From contig NZ_JADLQL010000001.1 of NCBI RefSeq assembly GCF_015477805.1, positions 124,001 through 188,000 on the forward strand: DNA of 64,000 nucleotides, in the 5' to 3' direction. Position numbers and translations under genes: made by a program. Source of the DNA: Nocardia flavorosea (GTDB lineage Bacteria; Actinomycetota; Actinomycetes; Mycobacteriales; Mycobacteriaceae). The notes beneath the pieces are model-generated. The model worked only from the letters and a program-made list of their open reading frames with translations, did not search any database and was not told the origin of the DNA. Shown one piece after another: positions 50,988 to 59,962 of this stretch (position 1 is the stretch's first letter; the number at the start of each line of letters is the position of its first letter).

Positions 50988-51914
50988 TCAGGGCCGGTAG
51001 GGATCGGCCCGTTCCACCGGCGGAGCTGTCTTCCAATCGGGCAGACCGTATTCCGGTGTGCCGACCGGGGATTTACCGACCGACAGATGTGTCCACTGCG
51101 CGTGGTTGAGCTGGTGGATGGAGAAGCAGGCGTCGAGTGCGGTGGTGAAACCCATCGCATCCTGACTCTGGTTCACCGAATCCTTCACCAGCAGGGCCGC
51201 CATACTGGGCACCCGCGCGATCCGGCGGGCGAATTCCAGGGTGTTCTCGGTGAGTTGGCCGGCCGGGAATATCTTGTTCACCATCCCCAGCGCCAGTGCG
51301 TCCTCGGCATCGAGGCTGTCCCCGGTGAGTAGTAGCTCTTTGGCCTTGCGCGGGCCGAATTCCCAGGGATGGCCGAAGTATTCGACACCGCATACACCCA
51401 GCCGGGTGGCGACGACGTCGGCGAACCGGGTGCCCGCTGCGGCGACGATCAGGTCGCAGGCCCAGGCCAGCATGAGGGCAGCGGAGAAAACGTTGCCGTG
51501 CACCTCGGCGATGGTGATCTTGCGGAGTTTGCGCCACCGCCGGGTGTTCTCGTAGAAGTAGTGCCACTCCTGGTGGAAACGCGATTCGACGGCGTCGTGG
51601 GTGGCCCCGGTGCAGGTGAACGACCAGTGCTGATCGGGTCCGGGCTCACGTTCGGCCCGGTAATCGGAGCTACCCAGGTCGTGGCCCGAGGAGAACACGG
51701 GTCCGTCGCCCGCCAGGATTACCACGCGCACCGTATCGTCGGCCTCCGCCCGCAGGAAGGCGTGGGTGAGCTCCACGAGTAGCCCGCGATTCTGGGCATT
51801 GCGGTACTTCGGGCGGTTCAACACGATTCGCACGATCGTGCCCTCGTCGTGCGTTTCGTAACGCAGGTATCGATAGTCCACGTCAGTGGCGGGATCGAGG
51901 ACGGTTTCGGTCAT
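50988..51914 (-). CDS. Enoyl-CoA hydratase/isomerase family protein
   Basis: This 308-residue crotonase shows IVLNRPKYRNAQNRGLLVEL, the oxyanion-hole segments GDGPVFSSGHDLGSS and EVHGNVFSAALMLAWACDLI, then a C-terminal helix with LLTGDSLDAEDALALGMVNK. At the place of the usual catalytic PE motif it has FADVVATRLGVCGVEYFGHP, so the first catalytic Glu is missing and the second may be the Glu of GVEYF. A long insertion (about residues 85-130) is present. It probably performs a hydratase, isomerase or hydrolase step in the nearby acyl-CoA pathway. It follows the APH kinase gene by 17 bases. Confidence 0.9.
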   Translation of the reverse strand: MTETVLDPATDVDYRYLRYETHDEGTIVRIVLNRPKYRNAQNRGLLVELTHAFLRAEADDTVRVVILAGDGPVFSSGHDLGSSDYRAEREPGPDQHWSFTCTGATHDAVESRFHQEWHYFYENTRRWRKLRKITIAEVHGNVFSAALMLAWACDLIVAAAGTRFADVVATRLGVCGVEYFGHPWEFGPRKAKELLLTGDSLDAEDALALGMVNKIFPAGQLTENTLEFARRIARVPSMAALLVKDSVNQSQDAMGFTTALDACFSIHQLNHAQWTHLSVGKSPVGTPEYGLPDWKTAPPVERADPYRP

Positions 51915-51931
51915 GATGAGTCCTTTTCTGG

Positions 51932-52978
51932 TCAGGCCGGCTCGGACGGGGTCCCGGCCAGCCCGCGGGCTTGGTCGAGCAGTGCCTGGGAAACGCCGTG
52001 GAAGCGGCGGCCGAGCGCGGTGTCGGCCTTCCCGGCGCAGGCGCGCGCATGGGTGCCTTCGAGGATGATGGCGAGCCGGTAGCAGGCGAGGACCTGGTAC
52101 CAGTCGAAGTCGGACATATCCCGGCCGCTGACGGCGCCGTAACGGGCGATGAGTTCAGCGCGGCCGGGGAGCCCGTCGAGCCGGCGGGCGAGCCCGACCG
52201 TGCGGGTTTCGGTGGGGTCGGGCCACGTCGCGAGGAGGTGGCCGAGGTCGAGGAGGGGGTCGCCGACGGTGCCCAGTTCCCAGTCGACGACAGCAGCCAC
52301 GGCGGGCCGGTCGCGCCGGAACATGACATTGCCGAAGTGGTAATCGCCGTGAATGATTCCCTTGCGCCAGGCCGTGGGCCGGTGCGCGTCGAGCCAGCGG
52401 CCGATCTCGTCGACTCCGTCGAGTTCGGGCCCGGGCCATCCGTCGAGTTCGTGATAGGAGTCGAGCTGGCGCCGCCAGCGGCCGACCTGCCGGTCGAGCC
52501 AGCCGTTGGCCCGGGTGAGCTGGGCTTCGCCGAGTACGGCGGGATCGATCGAGCCGAGCGCGGCCGCGCTGTCGACCATGGACAGGCCCATCGCATGTTG
52601 TATCTCGGCGGACGAGGCATGCGGTTCGGGGACCTCGGTGGTGGCGGTGAACCCGTCGACCGCCTCCATGACGAAGAAGACGCAACCCATGACATCGAGG
52701 TCGTCGCAGGCGGCCACGAGGCGGGGGTGGGGCACCTCGCTACCCGCGAGCGCGGCGAGCAGGCGCGCCTCCCGGCGCATCGTCTCGTCGCTGTTGCCGC
52801 GTTTGTGCAGCGGCGGGCGGCGGAACACGTAGTCGGTGCCGTTCCGAGTGAATTTCACCAGGATGTTCTGGGTGCCTCCGGTCAACGGGACGATATCGGT
52901 GACGGGCCCGGTGCCCACCTCGTTGCGGTCGAGCCATGACGTCAGTGCGGTGACGTCCACCGGGTCCTGATCCCTCAT
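51932..52978 (-). CDS. APH-type phosphotransferase (ACAD10/11 kinase-domain-like)
   Basis: This 348-residue protein has the aminoglycoside phosphotransferase fold. The catalytic loop is HGDYHFGNVMF and the metal-binding block is VVDWELGTVGDPLLDLGHLL. The N-terminal lobe has PLTGGTQNILVKF and YVFRRPP. This subgroup matches the kinase half of mammalian ACAD10/ACAD11 and bacterial LvaA-like proteins, which phosphorylate the hydroxyl of 4-hydroxyacyl-CoA. It is next to acyl-CoA genes, not drug-resistance genes, which supports that reading. It is co-transcribed with the crotonase that follows. Confidence 0.9.
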   Translation of the reverse strand: MRDQDPVDVTALTSWLDRNEVGTGPVTDIVPLTGGTQNILVKFTRNGTDYVFRRPPLHKRGNSDETMRREARLLAALAGSEVPHPRLVAACDDLDVMGCVFFVMEAVDGFTATTEVPEPHASSAEIQHAMGLSMVDSAAALGSIDPAVLGEAQLTRANGWLDRQVGRWRRQLDSYHELDGWPGPELDGVDEIGRWLDAHRPTAWRKGIIHGDYHFGNVMFRRDRPAVAAVVDWELGTVGDPLLDLGHLLATWPDPTETRTVGLARRLDGLPGRAELIARYGAVSGRDMSDFDWYQVLACYRLAIILEGTHARACAGKADTALGRRFHGVSQALLDQARGLAGTPSEPA

Positions 52979-53100
52979 CGATCCACCTCATGCCTTCCCT
53001 GTGTGACGTGTGACGGTGGTGCCGTCGCACGCAGCGACCGGAGGCACCCACCTACGGGAGCCTACACATTCCTACGAACCATTGTCATGATTTCTTTCAT

Positions 53101-53144
53101 ATTCGGGCGCATAGTTGTTATCGTTAGCCGCGACGGGCCCGAAT
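53101..53144. promoter_or_regulatory. Inverted repeat in the kinase/ligase divergent promoter
   Basis: ATTCGGGC (53101-53108) and GCCCGAAT (53137-53144) are perfect 8-base arms with 28 bases between them. They lie in the AT-richer 237-base gap between the leftward kinase operon and the rightward ligase operon, so one factor could govern both. Confidence 0.4.
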
Positions 53145-53215
53145 GTCTCCTGCCGCGCGTGGCTCGGCACCTCGGGTGCATATCAACAATCCAAGCGTTC
53201 TCACCAGGTGGTGCA

Positions 53216-54709
53216 ATGGGTATCGAAATGGTTCTGGACATGGCCGCATCGGTTGTTCCCGAGCGGCTCGCGCTCGGGCGGCGTGATGCGGGGATGACCT
53301 ATCAGGAGCTCAGCGATGTGGCCTCCGGTGGCGCCGCGGTCCTGGCCCGGTACGGTGCCGCGCATCTGGTTTTCGTCGGCGTCAACGGCCCCGCACTACC
53401 GGTGCTGACCTTCGCCTCCGCGCGGGCCGGCGTCCCGCTGGCGCCGATGAACTACCGGCTGGCCACCGACCAGCTGCGCGATCTCGTCGGGCAACTCGAA
53501 CGACCGCTGATCGTCGCCGACCCCGCGTACCGGGAAAAACTCGACGGCGCCGCCGAGACCGTACTGACCAGCGCGGAGTTCCTCGAACTGGCCCGGACGG
53601 CCGAACCTCTCACCACCGAACCCACCCCCGACGACGCCACCGCCATCGTGCTGTTCACCAGCGGCACCACCTCCGCACCCAAGGGTGTGCTGCTGCGTCA
53701 CCAGCATCTGCTGTCCTATCTGCTCAATACCGTGGAGTTCGGCTCCGCCGCCGAGGACGACGCGACCCTGGTCAGCACGCCGCCGTACCACATCGCCGGA
53801 ATGGGCGCCGTGCTCAGCAATGTCTACGCGGGACGCCGGATGGTGCATCTGCCCGACTTCACTCCGCAGGGCTGGCTCGATATCGTCCGCGGCGAGCGGA
53901 TCACCAGTGCCATGGTGGTACCGACCATGCTCGCCCGTGTCGTCGAGCACCTGGACGGCGCTCCCGGTAACGCCCCGGACCTGGTATCGCTGGCCTACGG
54001 CGGCGCCCGGATGCCGCAACCCGTGCTCGAACGCGCACTCGTCGCCTTCCCGGAGACCGGATTCGTCAATGCCTACGGCCTGACCGAAACGAGTTCGACC
54101 ATCGCGGTGCTGGGCCCCGACGATCACCGTGAGGCAATGGCCGATCCCGCGTTGCGCGGCCGGCTGTCGTCGGTGGGCCGGGTGGTACCGGGAATGGAAG
54201 CCGAGATCCGGGACGAGGACGGCGCCGTGCTGGCCCCGGGCGAAACCGGACTGCTGTGGGTGCGGGGCGCGCAGGTCAGCGGCGAATACATGGGTAAGGG
54301 GTCGGCACTGGACGCCGACGGTTGGTTCCCCACCCGCGACCGCGCCCGCATCGAGGACGGTTACCTCTATATCGGCGGTCGCGCCGACGACACCATCATC
54401 CGCGGCGGCGAGAACATCGCCCCGGCCGAAATCGAGGATGTGCTGGTCCACCACAACGATGTGCGTGAGGTCGCCGTTATCGGCGTACCGGACGACGAAT
54501 GGGGCGAGCGGATCTGTGCGGTGATCGTGCCGGCCGGGTCCGAGCACGCCGATACGGCGGCCATCCGGGCCTGGTGCCGGGAACGCCTGCGGGGTTCGCG
54601 GACACCGGACGAAGTCGTGTTCGTGGACGAGCTGCCCAAGACACCCACCGGGAAACTGGTGCGCCGCGATCTCGTCGCGCAGGTCACCGCGTCGTCGGTC
54701 GCGCGCTGA
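53216..54709 (+). CDS. Acyl-CoA synthetase (AMP-forming)
   Basis: This 497-residue ligase activates a carboxylic acid with ATP and CoA. It has the P-loop-like IVLFTSGTTSAPKGVLLRHQ, the A5 motif NAYGLTETSSTIAV, the hinge region YIGGRADDTIIRGGENIAPAEIED and the catalytic Lys in PKTPTGKLVRRDL. The ATG at 53216 follows AGGTGG. It opens the rightward operon ligase-thiolase-SDR-SDR-dehydrogenase. The acid it activates is the likely entry substrate of the cluster, but its identity is not readable. Confidence 0.94.
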   Translation: MGIEMVLDMAASVVPERLALGRRDAGMTYQELSDVASGGAAVLARYGAAHLVFVGVNGPALPVLTFASARAGVPLAPMNYRLATDQLRDLVGQLERPLIVADPAYREKLDGAAETVLTSAEFLELARTAEPLTTEPTPDDATAIVLFTSGTTSAPKGVLLRHQHLLSYLLNTVEFGSAAEDDATLVSTPPYHIAGMGAVLSNVYAGRRMVHLPDFTPQGWLDIVRGERITSAMVVPTMLARVVEHLDGAPGNAPDLVSLAYGGARMPQPVLERALVAFPETGFVNAYGLTETSSTIAVLGPDDHREAMADPALRGRLSSVGRVVPGMEAEIRDEDGAVLAPGETGLLWVRGAQVSGEYMGKGSALDADGWFPTRDRARIEDGYLYIGGRADDTIIRGGENIAPAEIEDVLVHHNDVREVAVIGVPDDEWGERICAVIVPAGSEHADTAAIRAWCRERLRGSRTPDEVVFVDELPKTPTGKLVRRDLVAQVTASSVAR

Positions 54710-54751
54710 CCGTTTCGCTCATCATCTGTTCCATCTTCTCCTGGAGGATCC

Positions 54752-55930
54752 ATGCGTAGTGCCGTGCTCGTCGACGTCGTCCGTTCGGCGTCCGGTAAGG
54801 GCAAGGCCGGCGGCGCCCTGTCCGATATCCACCCCATCGATCTGCTGGCCGAGGTCCTGCGCTCGCTGATGGCGCGCAACGATCTGGATCCGGTTCTCGT
54901 CGACGATGTGATCGGCGGCTGTGTCAGCCAGGCCGCGGAACAGGCCGGCAATATCACCCGCTCCGCCGCGCTCGCGGCGGGTCTGCCGGAATCCACCCCG
55001 GCCACGACGGTGACCCGCGCCTGTGGTTCGAGCCAGCAGGCGGTGCATTTCGCGGCGCAGGGCGTGCTGGCGGGTTCCTACGACGTGGTGATCGCCTGCG
55101 GGGTGGAATCGATGAGCCGCGTGCCGATGGGCACCGCGCCGATGGGCCGCGACCTGGTCGGCACCGGGCTCGCCCAGCGCTACCCCGAGGGCTGGATCAG
55201 TCAGGGGGTGGCCGCCGAGCTGGTCGCCCGGAAATACGGGCTGAACCGTGACGATGTCGACCGGTACGCGCTGGAATCGCACCGGCGGGCGGCGGCCGCG
55301 GCCGCGGCCGGGCATTACGACCGCGAGATCGTGCCCGTGCCGGTGGCCGGCGGGGCACACGAGACCGACGAAACGATCCGTGCGGCGACCACACTGGAAA
55401 GCCTCGGCACTCTGCGGGCGTCGTTCCACTCCGAAGAGTCGGACCGGCGTTTCCCCGGGCTGGGCTGGATGATCACCCCGGGCAACTCGTCGCCGCTCAC
55501 CGACGCGGCCGCCGCGACCCTGATCATGTCGGAGGAGCGGGCCGCGCAACTCGGGCTCACGCCGCGCGCACGTTTCATCGACTTCACGGTCGCCGGTGAC
55601 GACCCGCTGTACATGCTCACCGCGCCGATCCCCGCGACCCGCAAACTGCTCGACCGCACCGGCCGCACCCTCGACGAGATCGATGTCTACGAGGTCAACG
55701 AGGCCTTCGCGTCGGTACCGCTGGCCTGGGCACGCGAATTCGACGCCGACCCCGCTCGGCTCAACCCCGCCGGCGGCGCCATCTCGCTCGGCCACGCGAT
55801 CGGGGCGTCGGGCGTGCGCCTGCTGGCCACCATGGTGGGCGAACTGGAACGTACCGGCGGCCGGTACGGCCTGCAGACCATGTGCGAACACGGCGGTATG
55901 GCCAACGCCCTGCTCATCGAACGTCTCTGA
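54752..55930 (+). CDS. Thiolase (acetyl-CoA acyltransferase)
   Basis: This 392-residue thiolase cleaves a 3-ketoacyl-CoA. The nucleophile is Cys91 in TRACGSSQQAVH. The other catalytic blocks are VNEAFAS, GHAIGASG and CEHGGMANA, so the active site is complete. The length is that of degradative FadA-type enzymes. It follows the ligase by 42 bases and precedes an SDR by 15 bases. Confidence 0.96.
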   Translation: MRSAVLVDVVRSASGKGKAGGALSDIHPIDLLAEVLRSLMARNDLDPVLVDDVIGGCVSQAAEQAGNITRSAALAAGLPESTPATTVTRACGSSQQAVHFAAQGVLAGSYDVVIACGVESMSRVPMGTAPMGRDLVGTGLAQRYPEGWISQGVAAELVARKYGLNRDDVDRYALESHRRAAAAAAAGHYDREIVPVPVAGGAHETDETIRAATTLESLGTLRASFHSEESDRRFPGLGWMITPGNSSPLTDAAAATLIMSEERAAQLGLTPRARFIDFTVAGDDPLYMLTAPIPATRKLLDRTGRTLDEIDVYEVNEAFASVPLAWAREFDADPARLNPAGGAISLGHAIGASGVRLLATMVGELERTGGRYGLQTMCEHGGMANALLIERL

Positions 55931-55945
55931 CCGAAAGGCATACAC

Positions 55946-56707
55946 GTGAACATCAACGGCAAGGTCACCCTCGTCACCGGGGGCGCGTCCGGGCTCGGCC
56001 TGGCGACCGCCCGGCAGTTGCTCGCCCAGGGCTCGAAAGTGGTCCTGCTCGATCTGCCGACGTCGAACGGGGCGGAAGTCGCCGCGGAACTCGGGGCGGA
56101 CGCCCTGTTCGCGCCCGGCGATATCACCGACGAATCCGCGGTGGCGGCGGCACTCGACGCGGCCGAGCAGTTCGGTGAACTGCGTGCGGTCGTGAGCTGC
56201 GCCGGAACCGGCCGGTCACTGCGGGTCGTCGGCCGGCAGGGCGTTTTCCCGCTCGACGTGTTCACCCGGGTCGTCACGATCAACCTGATCGGTACGTTCA
56301 ATGTGGTGCGGCTGGCGGCCGAACGGATGTCGCGACTCGATCGTGACGGGGAAGAGCGCGGCGTCATCGTGACGACGGCCTCGGTCGCCGCGTTCGAGGG
56401 CCAGATCGGGCAGGCCGCATACGCCGCGTCGAAGGCCGGTGTCGCCGGGATGACGCTGCCGCTGGCCCGGGATCTGGCCTCGCTGGCGATCCGCGTCGTA
56501 TCCATTGCGCCCGGACTGTTCGACACCCCGCTGCTGGCGGGCCTGAACGACGAGGCGAAGGCTTCGCTGGGCGCTCAGACTCCGCATCCCGGCCGCCTGG
56601 GCGATCCGCGGGAGTTCGCCTCCTTGGCCGCGCATATCCTGTCCAACCCCATGCTGAACGGTGAGGTCGTCCGGTTGGACGGTGCCATTCGGATGGCGCC
56701 GCGCTGA
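55946..56707 (+). CDS. 3-hydroxyacyl-CoA dehydrogenase type 2-like SDR
   Basis: This 253-residue SDR resembles the HSD10/type II 3-hydroxyacyl-CoA dehydrogenase group. It starts INGKVTLVTGGASGLGLATARQL, uses LLDLPTSNG after strand 2 (NAD-type Asp), has SCAGTGRSLRVVGRQGVFPLD (an insertion typical of HSD10), an active site with TTASVAAFEGQIGQAAYAASKAG and PGLFDTPLLAGL. It should oxidise 3-hydroxyacyl-CoA to 3-ketoacyl-CoA for the thiolase just upstream. GTG start. Confidence 0.93.
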   Translation: MNINGKVTLVTGGASGLGLATARQLLAQGSKVVLLDLPTSNGAEVAAELGADALFAPGDITDESAVAAALDAAEQFGELRAVVSCAGTGRSLRVVGRQGVFPLDVFTRVVTINLIGTFNVVRLAAERMSRLDRDGEERGVIVTTASVAAFEGQIGQAAYAASKAGVAGMTLPLARDLASLAIRVVSIAPGLFDTPLLAGLNDEAKASLGAQTPHPGRLGDPREFASLAAHILSNPMLNGEVVRLDGAIRMAPR

Positions 56708-56753
56708 TGAGTACGTCCGCGCTCGACAACGCGCCCGACAAGGAGGAACAACT

Positions 56754-57518
56754 ATGACGGCTCCGGCACTTCCCTTGGAAGGCAAGGTTGCGCTGGTCAC
56801 CGGCGGTAGTCGCGGCCTCGGCCGCGAAATGGTGCTCGCGTTCGCGTGGGCCGGCGCCGATACGGTCATCGTCAGCCGCAAAATCGACAGCTGCGAGAAG
56901 CTGGCCGCCCAGGTCACGGCGGCCACCGGCCGCCGGGCGCTGCCCGTCGCCTGCCATGTCGGCGACTGGGATGCGCAGGACCGGTTGGTCACGCGCGTCT
57001 ACGAAGAGTTCGGCAAAGTCGACGTCCTGGTCAACAACGCCGGGATGTCCCCGCTGTACTCGAACCTCGAGGAAATTTCCGAGGCGCTGTTCGACAAGGT
57101 CTTCGACGTCAACCTCAAGGGGGCGTTCCGCCTGACGACCCTGATCGCGCCGCGGATGGCCGCCGCCGGTGGCGGCTCGATCATCAACATCAGTTCGATC
57201 GCTTCGGAGCGCCCCACCCTCGACGACCTGCCGTACGCGGCCGCCAAGGCCGGGCTGAACATCCTGACCAAGGGGTTCGCGCAGGCCTACGGGCCTGCGG
57301 TGCGGGTCAACGCGATCATGGCCGGGCCGTTCCTCACCGATATCAGCAAGGCCTGGGATATGGACGCGGTCGCCGAGAAGCTGAAGGCGCTACCGCTGGG
57401 CCGCGCGGGTGATCCCGGCGAGATCGCCGGCGCCGCGCTCTATCTCGCCGGGCCGGGCTCCACCTATACCTCCGGCGCGATCATCCCGGTCGACGGCGGC
57501 CGCACCGCGATGCGCTGA
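56754..57518 (+). CDS. SDR family oxidoreductase
   Basis: This 254-residue SDR has TGGSRGLGREMVLAFAWAG, VIVSRKIDSCEKL (Arg/Lys after strand 2 suggests NADP(H)), NNAGMSPLYSN, an active site with NISSIASERPTLDDLPYAAAKAG and the C-terminal VDGGRTAMR. It starts at the ATG at 56754 behind AAGGAGGAACAACT. It lies 46 bases after the HSD10-like SDR. Two SDRs with different cofactor preference in one operon suggest separate oxidation and reduction or two different hydroxyl positions. Confidence 0.92.
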   Translation: MTAPALPLEGKVALVTGGSRGLGREMVLAFAWAGADTVIVSRKIDSCEKLAAQVTAATGRRALPVACHVGDWDAQDRLVTRVYEEFGKVDVLVNNAGMSPLYSNLEEISEALFDKVFDVNLKGAFRLTTLIAPRMAAAGGGSIINISSIASERPTLDDLPYAAAKAGLNILTKGFAQAYGPAVRVNAIMAGPFLTDISKAWDMDAVAEKLKALPLGRAGDPGEIAGAALYLAGPGSTYTSGAIIPVDGGRTAMR

Positions 57519-57555
57519 CCGCGCCCGCAGACCTCTTTCAGAAAGGAACCAGGAT

Positions 57556-58848
57556 ATGAGCTGGGGATTCGAGACCGACCCCGAGTACCAGCGGGTGCTC
57601 GACTGGGCCGACGAATTCGTCACCCGGGAGGTCGAGCCGATCGACCAGGTCATCACCCATGCGTGGGATCTGCGGGACCCGCTGCGTCAGAAGCTGATCC
57701 CGCCGCTGCAGGACAAGGTCCGGGAGAAGGGGCTGTGGGCGACGCATCTCGGGCCGGAACTGGGCGGTCAGGGGTACGGTCAGCTGAAACTGGCCCTACT
57801 CAACGAGATCGTCGGACGCACCCATTCGGGCCCGATCGTGTTCGGCTGCCAGGCCCCCGATTCCGGTAACACCGAGATCCTCGCGCACTACGGCACGCCC
57901 GAACTCAAGGAGCGGTATCTCGCGCCGCTCATCGAGAACAAGATCGTTTCGTGTTATGCCATGACCGAACCGCAGGGCGGTTCCAATCCGGTCGAATTCG
58001 AGACCACCGCCGTCCTCGACGGTGACGAATGGGTGATCAACGGCGAGAAATGGTTCGGTTCGAACGCCCGCTTCGCCTCGTTCTTCATCGTCATGGCCGT
58101 CACCGACCCCGCGGCCGAACCGCATCGGCGGCTGTCGCAGTTCATCGTCCCCGCCGAGACACCGGGACTCGAGATCGTCCGCAATACCGGCGTCTGGGGT
58201 CACGATTACGAGGTCGGCACTCATGCCTACACCCGGTGGACCGATGTGCGGATCCCCAAGGATCACATCCTCGGCGGGGTCGGGCAGGGATTCGAGGTGG
58301 CGCAGACGCGGCTGGGTGGCGGCCGTATCCACCATGCGATGCGCACGGTCGGCCTGGTGCGGCGTTCGCTGGACATGATGCTCGAGCGGGCCGTCTCACG
58401 GACCACGCGTGGCAGCCGGCTCGGCGATAAACAGCTGGTGCAGGAAATGATCGCCGATTCGTGGCTGCAACTCGAACAGTTCCGGCTGCTGGTGTTGCGG
58501 ACCGCGTGGCGGATCGACAAGGAGAACGACTACCGGAAGGTCATCGCCGACATCGCGGCGGTCAAGGCCGCGATGCCCAAGGTACTACTGGATGTGACCT
58601 CCCGAGCCGTGCAGCTGCACGGTTCGCTCGGCGTATCCAAGGAACTCCCGCTGGGGAAATGGCTGTTCGAGGCGTACCACATGGGTCTCGCGGACGGCGC
58701 CACCGAAATCCACAAGATCGGTCTGGCCCGGCAGCTGCTGCGCGACGCCACACCGCACGACGGCCTGTTCCCCAGCTACCATCTGCCGGCACTCCAGGAT
58801 CAGGCCCGGGAGAAGTTCGCGACCGAGCTGAGCGCTGTCGCGGAGTAG
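57556..58848 (+). CDS. Acyl-CoA dehydrogenase, ACAD10/11-like
   Basis: This 430-residue acyl-CoA dehydrogenase shows CYAMTEPQGGSNPVEFETTA, VINGEKWFGSNARFASFFIV and a C-terminal helical domain ending HMGLADGATEIHKIGLARQL. The ADGxxExH block corresponds to ADGPDEVH in the mammalian ACAD10/11 group and FadE-type enzymes of mycobacteria, and differs from the YEGT block of butyryl-CoA dehydrogenases. It is longer than the ordinary 380-residue form. With the APH kinase in the next operon it recreates the kinase-plus-dehydrogenase pair that processes 4-hydroxyacyl-CoA. ATG 57556, last gene of the ligase operon. Confidence 0.92.
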   Translation: MSWGFETDPEYQRVLDWADEFVTREVEPIDQVITHAWDLRDPLRQKLIPPLQDKVREKGLWATHLGPELGGQGYGQLKLALLNEIVGRTHSGPIVFGCQAPDSGNTEILAHYGTPELKERYLAPLIENKIVSCYAMTEPQGGSNPVEFETTAVLDGDEWVINGEKWFGSNARFASFFIVMAVTDPAAEPHRRLSQFIVPAETPGLEIVRNTGVWGHDYEVGTHAYTRWTDVRIPKDHILGGVGQGFEVAQTRLGGGRIHHAMRTVGLVRRSLDMMLERAVSRTTRGSRLGDKQLVQEMIADSWLQLEQFRLLVLRTAWRIDKENDYRKVIADIAAVKAAMPKVLLDVTSRAVQLHGSLGVSKELPLGKWLFEAYHMGLADGATEIHKIGLARQLLRDATPHDGLFPSYHLPALQDQAREKFATELSAVAE

Positions 58849-59353
58849 GTCCTATACGGGCCGGTGGAGCCGCGGCCGGGCACCGTAGCGGCCGAGAACG
58901 TGGCCGTTGTCACGGCCTCGGCCGCAATCGTTCGGGCCAGGGCGCTCGGAGTGCTGGCGCCGCTGGTGAAGGCCCGGGAGAACGTGCACGGCGCGAGGGC
59001 AACCGGACGCCGTGCCCGGCCGTGACGAGCGTGTATCGCTCGGACACGGGCCCGAGCCGGGGACTCCGCTGGTCGGTGCGGTGTCCCCGGCTGCGGTGTG
59101 TGACGGATACCGTTCGGCGAATGGCGGTTATCCGGCCGGGAACCGATCGTCTGGCGGTATGTGGTGCACGAATAGACCCGCCTCGCCGGTTTCAAGGCAA
59201 ATGATTCGCATGAAAGCTTGACTTGGGACGAATTCAGGCGAATGATATTCACAACTTCGGTGACGTGCATCACGGCCGAAGCACCTGCGGTCGCGTCGTG
59301 TGGTCACACCCACCCGCCACCGCGTTCCATCCCTCAAATCCTGCGGAGTTCAC
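58849..59353. other. Gap between the ligase operon and TRAP transporter genes
   Basis: No gene is firmly supported in these 505 bases. A sequence TTGACT (near 59219) and TGATAT (near 59244), 19 bases apart, in an AT-richer patch looks like a promoter for the TRAP genes. Two related stretches, AAATGATTCGC and GCGAATGATATTC, form imperfect arms around it. Confidence 0.4.
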
Positions 59354-59962
59354 ATGAGCGCATCAGCGCGCGCTTCGGGCGCGCGGCCCAACCGGCTGCG
59401 GCTCCTGATCGAGGTCCCGGCAGTCATCGTGCTCTTCGTCATGATGATCCATGTGACCGCCAACGCCCTGCTCCGGGCGTTCGCCTCGAGCCCCATCCAG
59501 AACACCCTCGAGATCACGCAGTACATCTACCTGCCGATCATCGCGCTGCTCGGTTTCATGGCGGCCCAGTCGCGTGGCGAGCACATCGTCGCGGATCTGG
59601 TCACGCACTACTTCCCGCGGCCCGCACGCCGGGCGGTCCTGTCCGGCGGATACATCCTGGCGTCGATCGTGACCGCCGGTTTCGCCTGGTTCGGCCTGGA
59701 GGAAGCCCTGCACGCCCGGGATATCGGCCAGACCGCGGGTGTCTCGACGGTCGTGTCGTGGCCGGTGCTGTTCCTCGTTCCGATCGTTTTCGCCGTACTC
59801 ACCGTCCAGTTCGGCATCGCCGCTGTGCGGGCGCTACGCGGTGCCGAAGACGACACCCAGGACGGGGACGAAACCGCGGACGCCACTGTGGCCGCCGATA
59901 TACCGGCCGGGCACAGCACCACGGTCGCGGCCGGCACGACATCGGATTCGGAGAAGAAATGA
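59354..59962 (+). CDS. dctQ: TRAP transporter small membrane subunit (DctQ-like)
   Basis: This 202-residue protein has four membrane helices: a first one with VPAVIVLFVMMIHVTANALLR, then ITQYIYLPIIALLGFMAAQ with the DctQ R-x-E-H-I pattern (SRGEHIVADLV), ASIVTAGFAWFGL and VSWPVLFLVPIVFAVLT. A long polar C-terminal tail of about 45 residues follows and is rich in Asp/Thr/Ala. TRAP transporters take up acids with sodium. The large subunit overlaps by 4 bases. Confidence 0.92.
   Translation: MSASARASGARPNRLRLLIEVPAVIVLFVMMIHVTANALLRAFASSPIQNTLEITQYIYLPIIALLGFMAAQSRGEHIVADLVTHYFPRPARRAVLSGGYILASIVTAGFAWFGLEEALHARDIGQTAGVSTVVSWPVLFLVPIVFAVLTVQFGIAAVRALRGAEDDTQDGDETADATVAADIPAGHSTTVAAGTTSDSEKK

Noticed and set aside
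51932..52978. Aminoglycoside resistance enzyme
   Set aside because: The APH fold is clear, but the neighbours are acyl-CoA genes and the sequence type is the ACAD10/11 kinase group.
58800..59273. 157-codon minus-strand frame before the TRAP genes
   Set aside because: It overlaps the acyl-CoA dehydrogenase end and reads as Ser/Thr/Arg shadow text without homology I can recognise.
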